A DNA stretch of 10,342 nt from Natrialbaceae archaeon Tc-Br11_E2g1 (GTDB lineage Archaea > Halobacteriota > Halobacteria > Halobacteriales > Natrialbaceae), in assembly GCA_001564255.1 (NCBI GenBank), contig LKNC01000079.1:1-10342 (forward strand). Direction: 5' to 3'. Positions 5,586-10,342 of this stretch are shown in pieces. Positions within the stretch are counted from its first letter, which is position 1, and each line of letters starts with the position of its first letter. Under the pieces are notes generated by a model, which had not been told where the DNA came from, searched no databases, and worked only from the letters and a program-made list of their open reading frames with translations. The translations under genes and the position numbers were made by a program.

Positions 5586-6812
5586 CTACGGGGGAGACGG
5601 CACGCGGATCGGTCGTGCCCCCTCGAGTGCCGGCACGATCCGATCGGCACTCCGACGCGCTCCTGCGATGTTGCCCGCGAGTGCGCCGACGGTTCCCGCG
5701 GCGAGTGCGCCGGTGACGAACAGCCGCGAACGGTCACCGTCCGTCCGCCGCCAGGCCAGCGTCTCGTCCTCGAGGACGGGCATCCCGCCGTAGCCACGCT
5801 CTAAGTCGAGGGCGTCGGCGACTCCCTCGACGAACGGATGCTCGAAGACGGGCGCAAAGCCCGTCGCGAGGACGGCCCGGTCTGCACGCAGACAGCCCCC
5901 GCCCTCGAGCAACAGGCGAACGTCGCCGTCGACCGACCGGGCCGACGTGACCTCCCCCCGGCGGAGCTCGAGGCGGCCGTCGTCGGCCCGTTCTCGAAGG
6001 CGCTCGTGGACGTACGAGGGGATCGTCGCGTCGTTTCTGGCGTCCTCGATCACCGCCTGACGCGCACGCGAACCCGGCGGGTGACGGTGGAGGCGGGCCT
6101 CGATGTGGTCCCAGTTGATCCAGCGCGGATCGGCCTCGGTGGTCGCCTCCGCTACCGGGTGGCGGGTGAGCAAGGTTACACGCTCGCGTTCGGAGAGACT
6201 GGTCGCGAGCTGGCCGGCCGTGATCCCGCCACCGACGACGACGGTCCCCCCCGCCCGCCGGCCCGGGTCGAAGTCCGCCCAGACGTGGGTGACCCCCTCG
6301 ACACCCGCCGCCCAGTCGGGACGGCGATACCGGCCGCCGTGGCCGATCGCGAGAACGCAGTGGCGTGCCCGTATCGGCCCGTCGGTCGTCTCGAGGACCA
6401 CACCCTCCCCCCGCCCGGGGCGTCCGCCGTCGTGTTCGCGGATCGCCTCGACTGTCGCCCGTCGGTGGTGGGCCTCGAGGTCGTTGCCGTCGACGACGTA
6501 GTCGGCGTAATCGAGAAACAGCGAGAGCGACGGCCGGCGTGGATACCCCGGCGTCGGCAGGAGTTCGTCCTCCCGGCCGCGAGCCTCCGCGAAGTCCTCG
6601 AGGCCGAACGGTTCGGTGCCGACGTGGTGGACGAACGTCGACCGGAGTTCGGTCATCTCGCAGGCTCGCCCGTTCCGCCGGAACGCCTCGAGTAGCCCGT
6701 CGTGGGGATCGATTATCGCGACCTCGTCCCGTCCGAGGTCCGTCTCCTCGAGTATCCGACCGAGGAGGTACGTTCCGTGGATCCCGCCGCCGACGATGAC
6801 TACCTCGAGCAT
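5586..6812 (-). CDS. FAD/NAD(P)-binding oxidoreductase (flavin monooxygenase-like)
   Basis: The 408-residue product has two dinucleotide-binding folds. The FAD site is [12 protein letters not shown] (G8-x-G10-x-x-G13), the second site is [12 protein letters not shown] (G194-x-G196-x-x-x-G200), and DRAVLATGF (311-319) matches the D-x3-L-A-T-G motif of flavin-dependent N-hydroxylating monooxygenases (SidA/IucD type) and related enzymes. LAIGHGG (154-160) is a further nucleotide-contact segment. The substrate cannot be read; no siderophore gene is nearby, so a siderophore role is not supported. The ATG at 6812 puts the FAD motif at the very N-terminus and has a TATA-like AGTAATAACG 19-28 bases upstream; an in-frame alternative at 6860 would add 16 residues across that element. 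It is probably a single-gene transcript. Confidence 0.86.
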   Translation of the reverse strand: MLEVVIVGGGIHGTYLLGRILEETDLGRDEVAIIDPHDGLLEAFRRNGRACEMTELRSTFVHHVGTEPFGLEDFAEARGREDELLPTPGYPRRPSLSLFLDYADYVVDGNDLEAHHRRATVEAIREHDGGRPGRGEGVVLETTDGPIRARHCVLAIGHGGRYRRPDWAAGVEGVTHVWADFDPGRRAGGTVVVGGGITAGQLATSLSERERVTLLTRHPVAEATTEADPRWINWDHIEARLHRHPPGSRARQAVIEDARNDATIPSYVHERLRERADDGRLELRRGEVTSARSVDGDVRLLLEGGGCLRADRAVLATGFAPVFEHPFVEGVADALDLERGYGGMPVLEDETLAWRRTDGDRSRLFVTGALAAGTVGALAGNIAGARRSADRIVPALEGARPIRVPSPP

Positions 6813-6830
6813 TCGATCGCCCGTACGCGA

Positions 6831-6840
6831 CGTTATTACT
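6831..6840 (-). promoter_or_regulatory. TATA-like element of the oxidoreductase gene
   Basis: On the minus strand it reads AGTAATAACG, centred about 24 bases before the ATG at 6812. It supports this start over the upstream in-frame one. Confidence 0.45.
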
Positions 6841-6878
6841 TTGGGGTTTCGGATTAACAACCCGCCGGTGACGCCGGC

Positions 6879-7844
6879 TCAGCGCCGGGACAGCGAGACG
6901 GCGAGGGCTGTGAGGACGGTGAGGGGAGCGAGAACGCCGAAGCCGGGGATGTCGTCGTCCCCGCCCCTGTCGCTGTCGTCGTCGCTGGAGCCACCGTCAC
7001 TGCCCTCGGTGACGTCCTCGGGACCGTTCCCGTCGTCCGACTCGTTCTCGCTTGTGCCGTCGCCACTGCCCGTATCCTCGTAGGCGTCCGCGGGCGGATC
7101 GAGTTGCAAGACGACCACCGCCTGTCCGTGGGAGGCTTCGGTCCGGTAGGTCCAGCCGCCACCCGCCTCCTCGTAGGAAACGGCGTCACCGACCGGATCG
7201 ACGTCGGAATCCCAGGCCCCGTGTTCTTGCTGGATATACCCCACCACGTCGAGCCACTCGGCGTACTCGCCGTCTACCTCGACCTCGCCGTACTCGACGG
7301 TGCCGTCCTCGGGCAAGCCGTGCCACTCCAGACAGTGGCTATCGAGGGAGCCATCACCCTGTGGCAGGTCCGGGTTCGTCCCGAACTGGTCGGCATCGAG
7401 CGGGCGCTCGTAGTGGTCGGTCAGGGGATACTCGACGGTGAACGGATCGGCGGCGGTGTGCCACTCGAGGGAGTCACCCGTGGGAACCGTGACGGTCGTG
7501 TTCGGGACCGAGTGGCCGACGATCGGCTCGCCTTCCTCGTTTACGAGCGTGACACAGACTTTCCCGGAGCCACCCCCGAGGTACGGACTGCGATACTCGT
7601 CACGGGGGTTGACGTAGCTTATCCAGCTCCCGTCGCTGGCTTCGGCCTCGAAGTACGGATCGTCCCGGTCGGGGACGGGCTCTTCGACCGGCTCTTCGAT
7701 CGGTTCCTCGGATTGTGCAGCCAGCTGGGCATCGACCGCCGACGACCCCGATACCGTCGCGCCGGCGATACCGAGCCCGACGACCACGAGCGAGCCGGCG
7801 ACGACCACCACGACCATCCGGACGACAGTGCGTACGTCGAACAT
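6879..7844 (-). CDS. Exported PGF-CTERM surface protein of unknown function
   Basis: The 321-residue product has a Sec-type signal or anchor (Val-rich helix, about 10-30, followed by AGATVSGSSA). A short Glu/Pro repeat follows (EEPIEEPVEEPVPD, 46-59), then an ectodomain (about 62-250) rich in Trp, Tyr and Asp, with two Cys (97 and 171) that could form a disulfide. A low-complexity Ser/Gly/Asp linker (about 257-298) leads to the C-terminal tripartite signal PGF (300-302), a hydrophobic helix and a final Arg cluster. This is the PGF-CTERM signal processed by archaeosortase A, which attaches proteins to membrane lipid at the cell surface. Sequons N115-T-T and N267-E-S could be N-glycosylated. 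No catalytic motif is recognised in the ectodomain. The ATG at 7844 is used; codon 10 (ATG) is an alternative. Confidence 0.88.
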   Translation of the reverse strand: MFDVRTVVRMVVVVVAGSLVVVGLGIAGATVSGSSAVDAQLAAQSEEPIEEPVEEPVPDRDDPYFEAEASDGSWISYVNPRDEYRSPYLGGGSGKVCVTLVNEEGEPIVGHSVPNTTVTVPTGDSLEWHTAADPFTVEYPLTDHYERPLDADQFGTNPDLPQGDGSLDSHCLEWHGLPEDGTVEYGEVEVDGEYAEWLDVVGYIQQEHGAWDSDVDPVGDAVSYEEAGGGWTYRTEASHGQAVVVLQLDPPADAYEDTGSGDGTSENESDDGNGPEDVTEGSDGGSSDDDSDRGGDDDIPGFGVLAPLTVLTALAVSLSRR

Positions 7845-7867
7845 GTTGTGAACGTCTTCGACGGACG

Positions 7868-7881
7868 ACAGTCGTTACTGT
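7868..7881. promoter_or_regulatory. Inverted repeat ACAGT-N4-ACTGT before the PGF-CTERM gene
   Basis: Two 5-base arms, ACAGT and ACTGT, with a 4-base spacer lie 24-37 bases before the ATG at 7844, over the expected core promoter, where no good TATA box is visible. A direct repeat of GCGGTTCC follows at 7909-7916 and 7922-7929 (13-base period). Either could be a regulator site; evidence is symmetry and position only. Confidence 0.28.
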
Positions 7882-8078
7882 AGACATGAACGGGCTACTC
7901 GCTAGTAAGCGGTTCCTACCGGCGGTTCCCGACTCGAAACCACCGCGGCTGGGCGTCGGTAGTACACGCTCCTGGAGGACCCGCTGGTCGATCGTCGCGT
8001 CGAACGGACGGGACCGGGTGTACAACAACGGCTACGGGTACGGAGAAAGCGACTCGAGCCGGCGGGAGGTCTTCGAGT

Positions 8079-8897
8079 CTAGTTCAGAATCGACTGGGAG
8101 ACGGTCGCGAGCTGGCCGTTGTCCGCTTCCCGGAGACGCTCGTCGCCGATCTTCAGGCGCAGCCGCGGGCGGCCGACGTCGATCGGGACCTTCTCGGTGT
8201 CGAGAAGCCCCATGTCCTCGAGTTTGGTCTTCGTTCGACTGAACGTCGCCTTGCTGGCGATACCGACGTCCTCGCCCCACTTGCTGATGTCGTAGAGTAA
8301 GGCCTCGTTTTTCGCGGCGACCAGCAGGGAGATCGTGACCTCGTCCAGGCCGTCGCCGTCGCCGCGGGCGGTCTCCAGCGAGTCGAGGATCGCGGTGAAG
8401 TCCTCCTGTGCCTCGGGGCTGATCTCCTCGGCGAGGGTTTCACGGACCTGCGAGATCGGCGGCGTCCGCAGGTTGAACTCGGTCGCGTCCTCCCAGCGGG
8501 TCGCGTAGGTGTCGAAGGCGGCGTCGACGAACTCCCCGTCGTCGGTCACCAGCCCGCCGACGCGGTCGCCGGCGTGGACGATAGCGACGACGCGGCTATC
8601 GGTGACCAGAAGCGAGTTCTCCGGGGCCTCCTCGAGGGTCCGAAGCTCGAGGGCCTCGGCGGCGATGAGGTCGGCGGCGTTGCTGGCGACGATGAAGTCG
8701 TCCACGACGTCCTTGAGGGTTCGTTCGTCGGCGAGCATGTGTACCGTGGGCAACTCGCCGTCGAACCCCGTCGCGACGGTGACGAACTCCTCGATGGCGT
8801 TGCGGGATGGGTTGACCATGTAGACGTCTCCGGTCGCGTCTTCGAGGACCGACCCGAGGATATCGTCAATCTGGTGGTTCAGTAAATTCGAGTCCAT
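8079..8897 (-). CDS. tbsP: Transcriptional regulator TbsP (DUF5821 family)
   Basis: The 272-residue product matches the haloarchaeal DUF5821 family, whose Haloferax member is TbsP ('trmB suppressor'), a regulator tied to the control of glucose metabolism alongside TrmB; this is from memory. The N-terminal half (1-140) is an alpha/beta domain containing DDFIVASNAADL and NSLLVTDSRVVAIVHAGDRV. The middle (150-180) is helical. The C-terminal winged helix (about 184-250) contains EVTISLLVAAKNEALLYDISKW, then GIASKATFSRTKTKLEDMGL as recognition region, and the wing PIDVGRPRLRLKI. The ATG at 8897 begins MDSNLLNHQIDDILGSVL, the family N-terminus. No sugar-metabolism gene lies in the window. The promoter carries two palindromes, which suggests autoregulation (inference). 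Confidence 0.85.
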   Translation of the reverse strand: MDSNLLNHQIDDILGSVLEDATGDVYMVNPSRNAIEEFVTVATGFDGELPTVHMLADERTLKDVVDDFIVASNAADLIAAEALELRTLEEAPENSLLVTDSRVVAIVHAGDRVGGLVTDDGEFVDAAFDTYATRWEDATEFNLRTPPISQVRETLAEEISPEAQEDFTAILDSLETARGDGDGLDEVTISLLVAAKNEALLYDISKWGEDVGIASKATFSRTKTKLEDMGLLDTEKVPIDVGRPRLRLKIGDERLREADNGQLATVSQSILN

Positions 8898-8898
8898 C

Positions 8899-8908
8899 TC
8901 TGTACAGA
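8899..8908. promoter_or_regulatory. Perfect 10-base palindrome at the tbsP start
   Basis: TCTGTACAGA is a perfect palindrome that begins one base before the tbsP ATG on the transcribed side. A regulator bound here would block the early transcript or the start codon region. Confidence 0.35.
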
Positions 8909-8930
8909 AGTAAACGATTTCGTTCTACTT
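8908..8930. promoter_or_regulatory. Long imperfect palindrome in the tbsP promoter (candidate operator)
   Basis: The arms are AAGTA-AACGA and TCGTT-C-TACTT around a TT centre: 10 matching base pairs interrupted by one unpaired C. It lies 11-33 bases before the tbsP ATG, where the TATA box or transcript start should be. It abuts the 10-base palindrome at 8899-8908. AT-rich, extended symmetry in GC-rich DNA is unusual and typical of an operator for a dimeric winged-helix protein. TbsP itself is the first candidate binder. Confidence 0.5.
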
Positions 8931-8950
8931 AATTTTGTTGGCCGTTTATA
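8929..8950 (-). promoter_or_regulatory. TATA candidates of tbsP
   Basis: On the minus strand two elements are possible. TATAAAC at 8944-8950 would place the start near 8920 and give a leader of about 22 bases. AAAATTAAG at 8929-8937 would place it near 8906. Both put the long palindrome over the core promoter or the transcript start. The sequence does not decide between them. Confidence 0.4.
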
Positions 8951-9074
8951 CGGTGAAAGGTGTAAGCGGCGTCGGATGCGGTGAATTTTGTCGGGAGTCC
9001 GACCGACACGTCGGCGGGTGTCAGACCCCGGTGAACGCGGGATACGATCGTGTCGTCGCCGGACACATTCACCG
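8951..9074. repeat. CGGTGAA repeat cluster with inverted copy
   Basis: The heptamer CGGTGAA occurs at 8951-8957, 8979-8985 and 9029-9035 in direct orientation and inverted (TTCACCG) at 9068-9074. The second and fourth copies extend to 8 bases (CGGTGAAT and ATTCACCG, 8979-8986 and 9067-9074) and could form the ends of an imperfect 96-base inverted repeat; the third and fourth could form a shorter stem. CCGAC-AC-GTCGG (9003-9014) is a further small inverted repeat inside. This could be a cluster of binding sites, a structured RNA, or the relic of a small inverted-repeat element. Confidence 0.4.
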
Positions 9075-9109
9075 AAGGGTTCAAGTAATTCGAATTTACA
9101 GATCCGAGT

Positions 9110-9220
9110 ATGGCGATGAGCAATGCAACCGGTCGGTCCGTTCCCGAATCGACGTCGGAGCGAACGATCCTCGATGCGGTGATACGAACGAAGCGGGTCA
9201 GTTCTTACGGCGGCCCCTGA
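9110..9220 (+). CDS. Possible 36-residue ORF or remnant gene
   Basis: An ATG at 9110 (or 9116) opens a plus-strand frame whose product begins MAMSNATGRSVPESTSER, and continues to a stop at 9218-9220, overlapping the 3' end of the convergent CHAT gene by 16 bases. The segment SERTILDAVIRTKRVS loosely resembles the N-terminal helix of short haloarchaeal HalOD1-type output-domain proteins, which would then break off after it, so a decayed or truncated gene is possible. AT-rich AAGTAATT (9083-9090) could serve as TATA element. It may equally be a chance ORF; the resemblance is by eye. Confidence 0.25.
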   Translation: MAMSNATGRSVPESTSERTILDAVIRTKRVSSYGGP

Positions 9221-10342
9221 GCGATCGATCGGGGCAGTTCCGTCGACCAGTAGACGTCGCCGTCGTAGACGGCGGGCATCTCGGTGCCCTCGAGGAACGC
9301 CTCGAGTTCGTTTTCATCCAGGGTGAACACCGAGTCGGTCCCACAGAGGTACGCGTACTCGTTTTCCTCGACGTGGGGGACGTAGTAACAGCCGGCCACA
9401 CTCGTCGAGTAACACGACAGCGAAAGCGAATAGCCCCCCTCCTCGAGGCGGTCGATCCACGCCGTCGGCGGGAGGCGGTGTTCGCCCTGGACCAGCGAGT
9501 GGGTGCCGTCGCCGACGACGGTGTAGTCTTTGCCCATCATGATCCGCCGGCGTGCGATCTCGAGGGCGCGTTCGATGCTGAAACCGTAGACGAGCAGTTT
9601 CGCGAACGTCGTTCCGACTTTCAGGGCGTGGTCGTCGAGGACCTGCGAGAGGGTCACAGCACCCGCGACGCTCCCCATCTCGACGAGGTCCAGCCCCTCG
9701 TAAAAGGAGCCACACGCGTTGAGAAAGAACGTCTGGACGGCCGACTCCGACAGACTCGCAGTCGAGAGGTAGCCGTCGGGACACCGGAGCCCGTCTTCCT
9801 CACAGTGGCCGATGTAATGGAGGAAGTCGTGGTCGGTCTCGAAGGTCCTGGCGAGCTCGGCCGTCGTCAGCGACTCCTCGACGGTGACGTCGATCGAGAG
9901 GTCACTCGCCCGTTCCCGGCAGGTCCGGGCGACGTCGGTGAGCTCGGTGGCCATCCCGGAATCGTTCACCACGACACAGATCGACGTCCCGTCACTCGCC
10001 CGTTCGAGGTACCGAAAGCGGTTCCGAAAGGCCGTCGGCGTCGCCTTGAATACGTCGATCGGAACGCCCTCCGCGAGCCAGCCGTGGGCCCTCCCCGCCC
10101 GCAGTTCCGGTTTGAGAACCTCGACCGAGGCGACGTCGCCGGGGCCACGGTAGAAGTCCTCGAGCGATCGCTCGACGAGTTCCTCGGCCTCGAGTTCGGA
10201 GGTCCGGGGCGTAAAGACCAGACTCAACCGATCGAGCAAGAAAGGGAGCGTCTCGAGGGACTCCCCCGTCGGCTCGAGGTACGTCGAGAGGTGCCAGGCC
10301 GGCAACCGGTGTTCGACCGCCGCGTGGGGGACCTCGAGGTAC
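9205..10342 (-). CDS. CHAT-domain caspase-like protein (5' part beyond window edge)
   Basis: CHAT proteins are cysteine-protease-fold relatives of caspases and separases. The frame is open to the right edge, so the N-terminus is missing; a TTG at 10305 is merely an internal codon (the preceding residues read YLEVPHAAVEHR). The visible part has an N-terminal segment of unknown fold, a Rossmann-like start ICVVVNDSGMATELTDVA, then the two catalytic motifs: DFLHYIGHCEEDG with the His codon at 9805-9807, and VQTFFLNACGS with the Cys codon at 9712-9714. After SVAGAVTLSQVLDDHALKVGTTFAKLLVYG the chain ends in an about 85-residue accessory region with several Cys and Tyr (SCYSTSVAGCYYVP). Both catalytic residues are intact, so an active protease is plausible. 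Substrate and activating partner are unknown; they may lie further right. Confidence 0.86.
   Translation of the reverse strand, partial: YLEVPHAAVEHRLPAWHLSTYLEPTGESLETLPFLLDRLSLVFTPRTSELEAEELVERSLEDFYRGPGDVASVEVLKPELRAGRAHGWLAEGVPIDVFKATPTAFRNRFRYLERASDGTSICVVVNDSGMATELTDVARTCRERASDLSIDVTVEESLTTAELARTFETDHDFLHYIGHCEEDGLRCPDGYLSTASLSESAVQTFFLNACGSFYEGLDLVEMGSVAGAVTLSQVLDDHALKVGTTFAKLLVYGFSIERALEIARRRIMMGKDYTVVGDGTHSLVQGEHRLPPTAWIDRLEEGGYSLSLSCYSTSVAGCYYVPHVEENEYAYLCGTDSVFTLDENELEAFLEGTEMPAVYDGDVYWSTELPRSIAQGPP

Larger units (their letters stand above)
8898..9204. other. Long low-coding spacer between tbsP and the CHAT gene
   Basis: No convincing gene fills this 307-base stretch. It holds the tbsP promoter and palindromes at its left end, the CGGTGAA repeat cluster in the middle, and a short plus-strand ORF at the right. 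A 64-residue minus-strand reading across 8929-9123 has no family resemblance and overlaps the tbsP promoter, so I do not call it. The lower GC and AT-rich patches set it apart from the flanking genes. A small RNA is possible but there is no direct sign of one. Confidence 0.5.

Noticed and set aside
5261..5797. Longer form of L37Ae with about 90 extra N-terminal residues
   Set aside because: The extension overlaps the oxidoreductase 3' end and the operon promoter and is not part of the family; the ATG at 5527 fits.
5838..6695. 285-codon plus-strand frame opposite the oxidoreductase gene
   Set aside because: Antisense to a gene with clear FAD and NAD(P) motifs; translation has no recognisable domain.
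7104..7883. 259-codon plus-strand frame opposite the PGF-CTERM gene
   Set aside because: The minus-strand gene has a signal segment and sorting signal at the right ends, so the antisense frame is a shadow.
8929..9123. 64-codon minus-strand frame in the tbsP-CHAT spacer
   Set aside because: No family resemblance, overlaps the tbsP promoter region, and uses low-GC codons unlike the neighbours.
10303..10305. TTG as start codon of the CHAT gene
   Set aside because: The frame stays open from here to the right edge with protein-like sequence, so the true start lies beyond the window.
1..10342. CRISPR array, tRNA, rRNA, insertion sequence or phage genes
   Set aside because: I found no regularly spaced repeats, cloverleaf-like sequence, transposase or integrase motifs on either strand.

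Overview
The window reads as chromosomal DNA of a halophilic archaeon (class Halobacteria), probably a Natrialbales-type genome. It is GC-rich, the proteins are strongly acidic (Asp/Glu-rich), and most genes have a TATA-like element about 25-30 bases before the ATG, as expected for leaderless or nearly leaderless haloarchaeal transcripts. The families are haloarchaeal: PAN, split GMP synthase, KEOPS Pcc1, PGF-CTERM and TbsP. I see no tRNA or rRNA gene, CRISPR array, insertion sequence or phage gene. This is mostly a core-genome segment.

Layout. (1) 1-1258, minus: a small winged-helix regulator followed by the 5' part of mre11, which runs off the left edge. (2) 1467-2681, plus: the proteasome-activating ATPase PAN, divergent from the regulator across a 208-base region holding a perfect 12-base palindrome. 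(3) 2722-2859, minus: a 45-residue one-helix membrane protein. (4) 2979-3530, plus: the glutaminase subunit of GMP synthase. (5) 3544-5527, minus: a tight information-processing operon transcribed in the order L37Ae, RNA polymerase subunit P, KEOPS Pcc1, an unknown membrane protein, prefoldin beta, DUF3194, with gaps of a few bases or overlaps and a second promoter before prefoldin beta. (6) 5586-6812, minus: an FAD/NAD(P)-binding oxidoreductase. (7) 6879-7844, minus: an exported protein with a C-terminal PGF-CTERM sorting signal. (8) 8079-8897, minus: the transcription factor TbsP, with nested palindromes in its promoter. (9) 8898-9204: a low-coding stretch with repeated CGGTGAA elements and perhaps a short remnant ORF. 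(10) 9205-10342, minus: a CHAT-domain (caspase-like) protein whose N-terminus lies beyond the right edge.

Functional links: protein quality control (PAN, prefoldin), nucleotide synthesis (GuaAa), DNA break repair (Mre11), translation, transcription and tRNA modification (L37Ae, Rpo12, Pcc1) lie side by side, as is usual for archaeal core clusters. The least ordinary items are the L37Ae with no cysteine, the PAN C-terminus lacking a HbYX motif, the PGF-CTERM protein, the palindromes before tbsP and panA, the CHAT protease-like gene, and a very high density of the hexamer CTCGAG. No wholly new system is evident; the CHAT gene and its flanking repeat-rich spacer are the best place to look for one.
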